A DNA stretch of 64,000 bases from Nakamurella leprariae (lineage in GTDB: Bacteria; Actinomycetota; Actinomycetes; Mycobacteriales; Nakamurellaceae). Numbering within the stretch: the first letter of the stretch is position 1; every line of letters begins with the position of its first letter. Position numbers and translations under genes: made by a program. The DNA is taken from contig NZ_JAERWK010000008.1 in assembly GCF_016918035.1 (NCBI RefSeq), positions 412,796 through 476,795 on the forward strand. The letters run 5' to 3'. Shown piece by piece: positions 7,616-15,268 of the stretch. The notes beneath the pieces are model-generated. The model was not told where the DNA came from, did no database searches, and saw only the letters and a list, made by a program, of their open reading frames with translations.

Positions 7616-8206
7616 ATGGCGACCGCTTCATCAGTGGGGCCGGCGACCTTCCAACACGCCGTCTCCGGGCTGCGGCGCGCGGCCGTGCGGCACGAGGTGC
7701 ACCTCGGGCCGCTGCCCGCACCGGCCCGGCTGGCCCCGTGGTCGCACGCCGTGTCCGCGACCGTCCGGCCGCCCGGCAGCGCGCCCGGCAGTGACGCCGA
7801 GATCGCGTCCGGTCGGCTGATCCTGCTGCACGACCCCAACGGTCACGACGCCTGGGCCGGCACGTTGCGCATCGTGGTGTTCGCGACCTGCGAGCTGGAC
7901 GCGGAGATCGCGGCGGACCCGCTGCTGCCGGAGGTCGCGTGGAGCTGGCTGACCGATGCGCTGGCCGACGCGGACGCCGACCACCACGCCTTGGGGGGCA
8001 CCGTGACCGCAACGGCCTCCACACGATTCGGTGACATTGCCGGACCGCAACGAGTCAACGATCTGGAAGTTCGCGCTTCGTGGACTCCGGACGGCCCCAC
8101 CGGGGCGCATCTGCGCGCATTCGCGGCAATGTTGGCCACGGCAGCGGGTCTACCACCCGAAGGCGTCACCACCATCGGTCAAGCGGCTCCCTCGAACGCA
8201 CGCTGA
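7616..8206 (+). CDS. DUF3000 family protein
   Basis: The 196-residue protein matches the actinobacterial DUF3000 family: FQHAVSGLRRA near the start, LGPLPAPARLAPWSHA, RLILLHDPNGHDAWAGTLRIV, then LLPEVAWSWLTDAL and a C-terminal TASTRFG segment. It has no signal peptide or membrane helix. Its function is unknown. It is regularly found just upstream of RNase D, as here with one gene between (Rv2680 to Rv2681 in M. tuberculosis). Conservation and linkage suggest a housekeeping, possibly RNA-linked role, but that is inference. Confidence 0.85.
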   Translation: MATASSVGPATFQHAVSGLRRAAVRHEVHLGPLPAPARLAPWSHAVSATVRPPGSAPGSDAEIASGRLILLHDPNGHDAWAGTLRIVVFATCELDAEIAADPLLPEVAWSWLTDALADADADHHALGGTVTATASTRFGDIAGPQRVNDLEVRASWTPDGPTGAHLRAFAAMLATAAGLPPEGVTTIGQAAPSNAR

Positions 8207-8417
8207 TCCGTTACTCTTGGTCAGGCCGTGATCCGGTTTCCGTGACGGGAACGAACTCACGGTCACCGACGAGCCGCCGCCGCACCGCACCCCGATCGGC
8301 GTCCCCTCGCGAACCAGACACACCGTGACGCGACGGGCCGGACGACCGTCCACCGCGCCACGATCACGACCGCATCCACACGGTCCGGTGCGCCGGATCC
8401 CAGGAGGAGGACGCTCG

Positions 8418-9131
8418 ATGACGACTCCGTCGTCCGGTCTCGACCCCTTCGTCGAGTCTGCCGGGCGGTACGACACCGCCGACCGTTCGTCGGTGGTCAC
8501 GGCACTGGGCGGCGCGCTGCCCAGCGGACTGCTGCCGGCGCCTCGCCAGCCGCTCGACGGCCCGACCGGCGCCTCACCGCTGGCCGGTGCCCGCGTGCTG
8601 CTCGTCGACCCCGACCGGGCCACCCGTGAGTCGCTGCGGACCTCGCTGTCCGAGATCGGCGTGGGTCGGGTCACCGAGCTGACCACCGTCGAGGAGGTCG
8701 AGCACGTCGGCGAGCACGTGCCCGGCGGCGGCGACCTGGCCCTGGTCAGCCTGCTGTTCTCCACCGACACCGCCCGGATGGTCGCGCTGCTGCGCGCGGC
8801 CGGGTGGACCCGCGTGCTGGCGCTGGCCCCCACGGCCGACATCGGCCCGGTGATCGACGCGGTGGGCGCCGGGGTGACCGGCGTGCTCATCGGCCGTCGG
8901 GCCAATCCGGCGGCCGCGTCGATCCCCAGTTCGATCCACGACCTGTCCAGCCGGGAGATCGAGGTCATCCGGCTGGTGGCCGACGGGCGCTCGAACAAGT
9001 GGATCGGCGACAAACTGTCGTTGTCGGCGCTGACCGTCAAGAGCCACCTCGCCCGCATCGGCCGCAAGCTCGGCACCGGCGACCGCGCCCACATGGTCGC
9101 CCTGGCCATGCGCGCCGGAGTGATCTCCTGA
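8418..9131 (+). CDS. LuxR-type response-regulator-like protein with atypical receiver
   Basis: The 237-residue protein has an N-terminal receiver-like fold (about 57-160, RVLLVDPDRATRESL) and a C-terminal LuxR HTH (about 172-232, LSSREIEVIRLVADGRSNKWIG then LTVKSHLARIGRKLG). The strand that normally carries the phospho-acceptor Asp reads ALVSLLFS and the conserved Lys is not visible, so phosphorylation is unlikely; no kinase gene is adjacent. The HTH is intact. A strong ribosome binding site (AGGAGGA) precedes the ATG at 8418. It runs into RNase D with overlapping stop and start, so the two are probably co-transcribed. Confidence 0.82.
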   Translation: MTTPSSGLDPFVESAGRYDTADRSSVVTALGGALPSGLLPAPRQPLDGPTGASPLAGARVLLVDPDRATRESLRTSLSEIGVGRVTELTTVEEVEHVGEHVPGGGDLALVSLLFSTDTARMVALLRAAGWTRVLALAPTADIGPVIDAVGAGVTGVLIGRRANPAAASIPSSIHDLSSREIEVIRLVADGRSNKWIGDKLSLSALTVKSHLARIGRKLGTGDRAHMVALAMRAGVIS

Positions 9132-10396
9132 CCCAGTCGGCCGAGGCGTCCGGCGTCCCGATCCCGGACGCCGACGACCAGGCCCGACCCGAAGCACCCG
9201 TCGCCGTCCCGTTGCTCGCCCCACGCGACGGGGACGTCACCCCCGTGGTCGACCCGGTCGAGCTGCACGCCTGGCGGGACCGCCTGGCCGGCGGCACCGA
9301 CCCGGTCGCGCTGGATGCGGAACGGGCCTCGGGCTACCGGTACACCGCCCGGGCGTACCTGGTCCAACTGCGGCGCCCCGACGTCGGCACCGCGCTGTTC
9401 GATCCGATCCCGCTGGGCGACCTGTCCATCCTGGACGACGTGCTGGCCGGGAGCGAGTGGGTGCTGCACGCGGCCAACCAGGACCTGGCCTGCCTGGCCG
9501 AGCTGGGGCTGCGGCCGCGGACCCTGTTCGACACCGAGCTCGCCGGCCGGCTGGCCGGGTTGCCCCGGGTCGGACTCGGACCGTTGGTCGAGCGGATGCT
9601 CGGACTGCAGCTGAGCAAGGGGCACGGCGCCGCCGACTGGTCGACGCGACCGCTGCCGCAGGAGTGGCTGACCTACGCGGCCCTGGACGTCGAGGTGCTC
9701 GTCGAGCTGCGCGACGCGATGGCCGAGCTGCTGCAGGCGCAGGGCAAGTTGGAGTGGGCCCGGCAGGAGTTCGCGGCCATCGTCGCCGCCGAGCCGCCGG
9801 CGCCCCGGGTCGACCCGTGGCGCCGCACCTCGGGCATCCACAAGGTCCGGGACCGGCGCACGCTGGCCATCATCCGCGAGCTCTGGCGGGCCCGGGACGA
9901 CCTGGCCCGGCGCCGCGACCTGGCGCCGCACCGGGTCCTGCCGGACAGCGCCATCGTCGCCGCCGCGTCCGCCGCCCCCGCCACCGAGGCGGAACTGGTC
10001 GGCCTGCCGGTGTTCGCCGGCCGCATGCAGCGACGGTCGGCTCCCTACTGGCTGGGCGCCATCACCGCCGGCCGCACCGCGCCGGCGTCCGAGCTGCCCG
10101 ATGTGCGCGCGGCCGGTGACGGACCGCCGGCCCCGGCCAAGTGGTCGGCCAAGGACCCGGCGGCTGCGGCCCGGCTGACCGCCGCCCGGGCGGCGATGAC
10201 CGAACTGTCCGAGCGGGTGCAGGTCCCGGTCGAGAACCTGCTGGCGCCCGACCTGCTGCGTCGGGTGCTGTGGCAGCCGCCGGCGGACAGCGGCGTGGCC
10301 GCGGTCGCGGCGGCACTGGCCGAGCGCGGCGCCCGACCGTGGCAGGTGGAGCTCACCGCGCCGGTGGTGCACGCCGCCCTGGCCGCCCGGTCCTGA
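9128..10396 (+). CDS. rnd: Ribonuclease D-like 3'-5' exonuclease with HRDC domain(s)
   Basis: The product (about 422 residues) has a DEDDy exonuclease domain: VALDAERASGYRY (Asp, Glu), LHAANQDLACL (Asp) and YAALDVEVLVEL (Tyr, Asp). HRDC-type helical regions follow (RRTLAIIRELWRARDDLARR onward, and a second towards the C-terminus). It trims structured RNA 3' ends. No in-frame ATG or GTG lies near the expected N-terminus. The CTG at 9128 overlaps the previous stop (CTGA) and would couple translation; TTG at 9212 is the next option. Family assignment is secure; the start is not. Confidence 0.88.
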   Translation: MTQSAEASGVPIPDADDQARPEAPVAVPLLAPRDGDVTPVVDPVELHAWRDRLAGGTDPVALDAERASGYRYTARAYLVQLRRPDVGTALFDPIPLGDLSILDDVLAGSEWVLHAANQDLACLAELGLRPRTLFDTELAGRLAGLPRVGLGPLVERMLGLQLSKGHGAADWSTRPLPQEWLTYAALDVEVLVELRDAMAELLQAQGKLEWARQEFAAIVAAEPPAPRVDPWRRTSGIHKVRDRRTLAIIRELWRARDDLARRRDLAPHRVLPDSAIVAAASAAPATEAELVGLPVFAGRMQRRSAPYWLGAITAGRTAPASELPDVRAAGDGPPAPAKWSAKDPAAAARLTAARAAMTELSERVQVPVENLLAPDLLRRVLWQPPADSGVAAVAAALAERGARPWQVELTAPVVHAALAARS

Positions 10397-10440
10397 GTCG
10401 ATCCCACTCGCCGTCCACCGGTGGCCCTGGCCGGACTGGT

Positions 10441-10452
10441 TACTGGCCAGTA
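10441..10452. promoter_or_regulatory. 12-bp perfect palindrome upstream of thiolase, candidate operator
   Basis: TACTGGCCAGTA is a perfect palindrome, followed 6 bases later by a further half-site-like ACTGGTAG. It lies 125 bp upstream of the thiolase start in a 180-bp gap, a plausible site for a TetR- or FadR-type lipid regulator. Confidence 0.45.
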
Positions 10453-10576
10453 GCCCACTGGTAGCCTGACCGCGCCGTCCTGATCCCGTGCGTCGCTCCA
10501 CCAGGGACGTCCGGCTCAGCCACCGGAGGTCCGCCGACTCGTCACTCCGGGCAGGGCTGCCCGGGGGAAGGCAGCC

Positions 10577-11833
10577 ATGACACCTCCGTCCGCTCCTGCC
10601 GCCGCCACGGATGACACCGTCGCACCGCCTCCCGTTCCGGCCCGGACCCTGCACGACGTCGTCTTCGTCGAGGGCGTCCGTACGCCGTTCGGACGGGCCA
10701 CCGAGCGGGGCCACTACGCCGGCACCCGGGCCGACGACCTGGTCGTCAAGGTGATCCGCGAGCTGCTGCGCCGACACCCCGAGCTGCCGCCGGCCCGGGT
10801 CGACGAGGTGGCCATCGCCGCTGCCACCCAGACCGGTGACCAGGGTCTGACCATCGGCCGGACCGCGGCGCTGCTGGCCGGGTTGCCCCGGTCGGTGCCC
10901 GGGTTCGCCATCGACCGGATGTGCGCCGGGGCGATGACCGCGGTCACCACGGTCGCCTCAGGCATCGCGGTCGGCGCCTACGACGTGGCCATCGCCGGCG
11001 GCGTCGAGCACATGGGTCACCACCCGATGGGGCAGGGCGCCGATCCGAACCCGCGGTTCGTGGCCGACCGGCTGGTCGACCCGGCTGCCCTGGTCATGGG
11101 CGCGACGGCAGAGAACCTGCACGACGCCGACCCGAGCCTGACCCGGGAGCGGGCCGACGCGTTCGCCGCGGCCAGCCAGGCCAAGTACGCCGACGCGCTG
11201 GCCGCGGGCAGGATCACGGCCGACCTGGTGCCGGTGGCCACCCGGACCGACCACGGCTGGGGACTGGCCACCACCGACGAGCCGGCCCGGCCGGGCACGA
11301 CGGTGGAGGCGCTGGCCGGGCTGCGCACCCCGTTCCGTCCGCACGGACGGGTCACCGCCGGCAACGCCTCCGGGCTGACCGACGGCGCCACCGGCTGCCT
11401 CCTGGTCGCGGCCGACGTCGCGGCCGAGCTCGGTCTGCCGATGCGGATGCGGATGGTCGGCTTCGCGTTCGCCGGGGTGGCCCCCGAGGTGATGGGCACC
11501 GGCCCCATCCCGGCCACCGAGAAGGCTTTCGCCCGCACAGGTCTCACCATGGACGACATCGGCGCCATCGAGATCAACGAGGCCTTCGCGGTGCAGGTGC
11601 TGGCCTTCACGCAGCACTTCGGGCTGGCCGACGACGATCCGCGGGTCAACCCCTACGGCGGGGCGATCGCGGTCGGCCACCCGCTGGCCTCGTCCGGCGT
11701 GCGGCTGATGACCCAGTTGGCCCGGCAGTTCGAGGAGCGTCCGGACATCCGGTACGGGCTGACCACCATGTGCGTGGGCCTGGGCATGGGTGGCACCGTC
11801 ATCTGGGAGAACCCGCACTGGACCGGCGCCTGA
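10577..11833 (+). CDS. fadA: Acetyl-CoA acyltransferase (thiolase)
   Basis: The 418-residue thiolase shows all active-site motifs: RMCAGAMTAV with the nucleophilic Cys, NEAFA, GHPLASSG with the His, and the C-terminal CVGLGMGGTVIWE with the second Cys. About 30 residues of Pro/Ala-rich leader precede the usual N-terminus (VVFVEGVRTPFGR). It cleaves 3-ketoacyl-CoA to acetyl-CoA and a shortened acyl-CoA, and probably partners the multifunctional FadB-type protein at 13068. Two other genes separate them, an unusual break in what is normally a direct fadA-fadB pair downstream of RNase D. Confidence 0.95.
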   Translation: MTPPSAPAAATDDTVAPPPVPARTLHDVVFVEGVRTPFGRATERGHYAGTRADDLVVKVIRELLRRHPELPPARVDEVAIAAATQTGDQGLTIGRTAALLAGLPRSVPGFAIDRMCAGAMTAVTTVASGIAVGAYDVAIAGGVEHMGHHPMGQGADPNPRFVADRLVDPAALVMGATAENLHDADPSLTRERADAFAAASQAKYADALAAGRITADLVPVATRTDHGWGLATTDEPARPGTTVEALAGLRTPFRPHGRVTAGNASGLTDGATGCLLVAADVAAELGLPMRMRMVGFAFAGVAPEVMGTGPIPATEKAFARTGLTMDDIGAIEINEAFAVQVLAFTQHFGLADDDPRVNPYGGAIAVGHPLASSGVRLMTQLARQFEERPDIRYGLTTMCVGLGMGGTVIWENPHWTGA

Positions 11834-11912
11834 AGCAACCCGACCGGGACGGACATCCGGAGGGGCCTCGGGCCGGGTGTCACCTCGACACCCGGTGCGG
11901 CGTCAGGAGGGC

Positions 11913-12110
11913 ATGGCACGACTGCTGTTCCATCTGCAGCACGTGGCGCCGTTCCCGGCGGTGGACCAGATCGGCATGGTGGTCTCCCTCGGCGGCACGG
12001 TCCTGCTGGCCACCGGCCTGCTGTGGCCGGACCCACACCGCAGAGCCGTCACATCCTCCCCCGACGCGCCGTCATCGGATCGGCGCGGACGACGCGACCC
12101 GCACGACTGA
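11913..12110 (+). CDS. Small hypothetical protein, one possible membrane helix
   Basis: The reading frame encodes 65 residues starting MARLLFHLQHVAPF. It contains one hydrophobic stretch, DQIGMVVSLGGTVLLATGLLW, that could span the membrane, and a hydrophilic tail rich in Arg, Asp and Ser. AGGAGG lies only 2 bases before the ATG, too close to be a good ribosome binding site. It fills the gap between the thiolase and the reductase. I recognise no homologue and it may be non-coding. Confidence 0.3.
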   Translation: MARLLFHLQHVAPFPAVDQIGMVVSLGGTVLLATGLLWPDPHRRAVTSSPDAPSSDRRGRRDPHD

Positions 12111-12126
12111 CCAGGGAGTGACCAGC

Positions 12127-12966
12127 ATGGACGCAGCAGCAGGGACCAGGATCGCGGTGGCCGGCGGCACCGGGCTGATCGGCGCGATGGTGGTGGACGC
12201 GGTGCGAGCGGCGGGCGCGCAGCCGGTCGTGCTGGCCCGCTCCAGGGGCGTCGACCTGAGCACCGGCAGTGGCCTGTCCGGTGCGCTGGACGGCGTCGAC
12301 GCGGTCATCGACGTCACCAACATCACCACCATGAACCGCGACAAGGCCGTCGCGTTCTTCGAGGGCGTCACCCGCCGGCTGCAGCAGGAGGGCCACCGGG
12401 TCGGCGTCCGGCACCACGTGCTGCTCTCGATCGTCGGGGTGGACCGGGTGGGCCACGGCTACTACCAGGGCAAGGAGCACCAGGAGCAGGTGGCGCTGGC
12501 CGGGCCGGTGCCGACCTCGGTGCTGCGGGCCACCCAGTTCCACGAGTTCCCGGTGCAGATGCTGGAGCGGGTGAGCGGTCCGGTCGCCATCGCCCCGCGG
12601 ATGCGCAGCCAGCCCATCGCCGCCCGCGAGGTGGCGGTCGCACTGGTCCATCTGGCGCTCGGCGCGCCGGTCGGCCGGGCACCCGACCTGGCCGGCCCCG
12701 AGGTGCTCGAGATGCCCGACCTGATGCGCCGAGTGGTGGCGGCACAGGGCGAGGAGGAGTCGCGCGAGCGAGGCACGGGGGAGCGCGGGCTCCGACCCAT
12801 CCGGCGCCGGCGTCTCGTGCTCGCCGTCCGGTTGCCCGGCGCCGTGGGCCGGGCCATGGCCGGCGACGGCCAGCTGCCCACCGGGCCGGGACCGCGCGGC
12901 ACCCAGACGTTCGACGAATGGCTGGTGAGCGCGGACGGTCGCGCCGTCCTGCGCCCCGGCCGGTGA
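12127..12966 (+). CDS. NAD(P)-binding NmrA/SDR-like protein
   Basis: The 279-residue protein starts with a Rossmann nucleotide-binding motif, IAVAGGTGLIGAMVVDAVR (GGTGxxG). VDAVIDVTNITTMN and a YYQGKEHQE segment (YxxxK type) follow, as in atypical SDR or NmrA-like proteins. The C-terminal third resembles that of the NAD(P)H-binding sugar-epimerase-like family that ends in FDEWL. It may be a redox enzyme or redox sensor; the substrate cannot be read from sequence. GGGAGTG provides a ribosome binding site. It lies between the thiolase and the FadB-type gene on the same strand. Confidence 0.75.
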   Translation: MDAAAGTRIAVAGGTGLIGAMVVDAVRAAGAQPVVLARSRGVDLSTGSGLSGALDGVDAVIDVTNITTMNRDKAVAFFEGVTRRLQQEGHRVGVRHHVLLSIVGVDRVGHGYYQGKEHQEQVALAGPVPTSVLRATQFHEFPVQMLERVSGPVAIAPRMRSQPIAAREVAVALVHLALGAPVGRAPDLAGPEVLEMPDLMRRVVAAQGEEESRERGTGERGLRPIRRRRLVLAVRLPGAVGRAMAGDGQLPTGPGPRGTQTFDEWLVSADGRAVLRPGR

Positions 12967-13067
12967 CCGATCGCTCCCGGGGCGATGGGGTGAACGACCG
13001 CTCGCTGATTGAATGACCGGAACTCGAGTCCCAGCCGTTCGGTCCGACCTCCCGGGAGTCATCACCC

Positions 13068-15221
13068 ATGAGCACCTCTGACAGTTCGGTCAGCCCAGCG
13101 GTCAGCCCAGCCGACCCGCGTCTGGCGGCGTTGGCCGGCTCCCGTGAGGTCGTGACGAGCGCACACCTGCAGCTCGTCGACGTTCCCGGAGTGACCGGCC
13201 GGGTCGCGCTCATCACGCTGGACAACGGTCAGGACGAGCGTCGACCGAACAGCATGGGACCGGGGGGTCTGGCCGCCCTGGACGCCGCGCTGGACGAGGC
13301 GTTCGCCGCCGGACCCGCCGCCGTCGCCATCACCGGCAAGCCGTTCCAGTTCCTGGCCGGGGCCGATCTCAGCCTGATCGGCTCGATCGCCGACCGTGAC
13401 ACCGCGCTGGCCGTCGGCCGCGCCGGGCAGACCGTCTTCCGCCGGTTGCACGACTCCCCGGTGCCGACGTTCGCGTTCGTGAACGGGCTGGCCCTGGGCG
13501 GCGGGCTGGAGATCGCGCTGCACTGCCACTACCGCACGGTGGCCGCCAACGCCCCCGCCCTGGGCTTGCCGGAGGTGTTCCTGGGCATCCTGCCGGGCTG
13601 GGGCGGCACCCAGCTGCTGCCCCGGCTGATCGGGCCGGACGCCGCGATCACGGTCATCATCGAGCACTCCCTGGCCAACAACCGCACGCTCAAGGCCAAG
13701 GACGCCGGCGCGCTGGGCATCGCCGACGCCGTGCTGGACGCGGCCGACTTCCTGGAGCAGTCGCTGGCCTGGGCGGCCGGAGTGCTGGACGGCAGCGTCC
13801 CGGTGCCCCGGACCGAGTACGCCGGCGCCGACGACGCGGCCTGGGCGGCGGCGCTGGGCCGCGGTCGGGCCGTGGCCGACGCCCGCACCAAGGGCGCCAC
13901 CCCGGCGCCGTACCGGGCGCTGGAGCTCATCGAGGCGTCCCGCACCCTGGACCTGGACGCCGGGCTGCACGCCGAGGCAGAGGCGCTGGCCGACCTGGTC
14001 ATGTCCCCGACCTTCCGGGCCGGGTTGTACTCGTTCGACCTGACCCAGCGCCGGGCCCGCAAGCCCGCCGGCGCACCCGACCCGAGGGGCGCCCGCCCGA
14101 TCACCAAGGTCGGCGTCGTCGGCGCCGGCCTGATGGCCGGGCAGATGGCCGTCCTGTTCGCGCAGCGCCTGCACGTTCCGGTGGTGATGACCGACGTCGA
14201 CCAGGAACGGCTGGACCGGGGCGTGGGCGCCGTGCACGAACAGATCGCCCAGAACGCCGCCAAGGGCCGGATGTCACAGACCCAGGCACAGCGGGTCACC
14301 GCCCTGATCACCGGGTCGCTGGACCACCAGGCCTTCGCCGACGCCGACTTCGTCATCGAGGCGGTGTTCGAGCAGCTGCAGGCCAAGCAGCAGGTGCTCG
14401 CCACGCTCGAGCCGGTGGTCAGCCCGGACGCGGTGCTCGCCACCAACACCTCGTCGCTGTCGATCACTGCGATGGGTGAGGTGCTGCAGCACCCGGAGCG
14501 ACTGGTCGGCTTCCACTTCTTCAACCCGATCGCGGCCATGCCGCTGGTCGAAGTGGTCCGGACCGGCACCACTTCGGACAGCACGGTCGCCACCGCATTG
14601 AGCCTGGCCAAAGAACTGCGCAAGGGGCCGGTCATCAGCGCCGATGCCTTCGGCTTCGTGGTGAATCGGCTGCTGCTGCTGATGATGGGCGAGGTGCTGG
14701 CCACCATCGACGAGGGCACCGACCCCGCGGTGGCCGACCGGGCGCTGCACCCGCTCGGCCTGCCCATGTCGCCGATCGAGCTGATCCAGCTGGTCGGGCC
14801 GGCGGTGGCCCTGCACGTGCAGGAGGTGCTGCACGGGGCGTGGCCGGACCGGTTCGGAGTGTCCGGGTTCCTGCGGCGGATCGTGGCCGGTGGTCACCGC
14901 ACCCTGGTCGCCCCGGGCCCTGATGGCCGGCCGGTGCTGCTGCCGGAGATCGCCGCGCTCGTCGAGTCGGGCGACGCGCCGTCCACCGAGGAGCAGGTGC
15001 GCACCCGGACGCTCGAGGCGCTGGCCCGCGAGGCGCGGCTCATGCTCGACGAGCAGGTCGTGGCCGACGCCGCCGACATCGATCTCGGCCTGATCACCGG
15101 CGCCGGGTTCCCGGTCTGGCTGGGCGGCATCACGCCGTACCTGGACGCCCAGGGCGTCTCCGAGCGGGTCACCGGCCGGCGGTTCAACCCGCCGGGCGTG
15201 GCCAGCGTGCCGCAGGCCTGA
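13068..15221 (+). CDS. fadB: FadB-type enoyl-CoA hydratase / 3-hydroxyacyl-CoA dehydrogenase
   Basis: The 717-residue fusion has an N-terminal crotonase domain (about 30-290) with both catalytic Glu positions (GGGLEIAL; LPEVFLGILPGWGGT) and an oxyanion-hole segment (FLAGADLS). The NAD-binding domain starts near 343 (VGVVGAGLMAGQ), and the dehydrogenase signature GFHFFNP with His and a downstream Glu (LVEVV) follows. C-terminal helical dehydrogenase domains complete the usual FadB length. It performs hydration and oxidation in beta-oxidation in the cytosol, working with the thiolase at 10577. The message ends at a hairpin shared with the convergent acyl-CoA ligase. Confidence 0.95.
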   Translation: MSTSDSSVSPAVSPADPRLAALAGSREVVTSAHLQLVDVPGVTGRVALITLDNGQDERRPNSMGPGGLAALDAALDEAFAAGPAAVAITGKPFQFLAGADLSLIGSIADRDTALAVGRAGQTVFRRLHDSPVPTFAFVNGLALGGGLEIALHCHYRTVAANAPALGLPEVFLGILPGWGGTQLLPRLIGPDAAITVIIEHSLANNRTLKAKDAGALGIADAVLDAADFLEQSLAWAAGVLDGSVPVPRTEYAGADDAAWAAALGRGRAVADARTKGATPAPYRALELIEASRTLDLDAGLHAEAEALADLVMSPTFRAGLYSFDLTQRRARKPAGAPDPRGARPITKVGVVGAGLMAGQMAVLFAQRLHVPVVMTDVDQERLDRGVGAVHEQIAQNAAKGRMSQTQAQRVTALITGSLDHQAFADADFVIEAVFEQLQAKQQVLATLEPVVSPDAVLATNTSSLSITAMGEVLQHPERLVGFHFFNPIAAMPLVEVVRTGTTSDSTVATALSLAKELRKGPVISADAFGFVVNRLLLLMMGEVLATIDEGTDPAVADRALHPLGLPMSPIELIQLVGPAVALHVQEVLHGAWPDRFGVSGFLRRIVAGGHRTLVAPGPDGRPVLLPEIAALVESGDAPSTEEQVRTRTLEALAREARLMLDEQVVADAADIDLGLITGAGFPVWLGGITPYLDAQGVSERVTGRRFNPPGVASVPQA

Positions 15222-15230
15222 GTGGGGCCT

Positions 15231-15250
15231 GGTGCCCCGAGCAGGGCACC
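15231..15250. terminator. Hairpin between convergent fadB and acyl-CoA ligase genes
   Basis: GGTGCCC (15231-15237) pairs with GGGCACC (15244-15250) across a 6-base loop in the 47-bp convergent gap. There is no U tract; it could serve both directions. Confidence 0.5.
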
Positions 15251-15268
15251 GGAACCCAGGTCCCGGTC

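Noticed and set aside
8150..10777. 875-codon frame on the - strand
   Set aside because: Antisense shadow of the response-regulator-like and RNase D genes, which have clear homology on the + strand.
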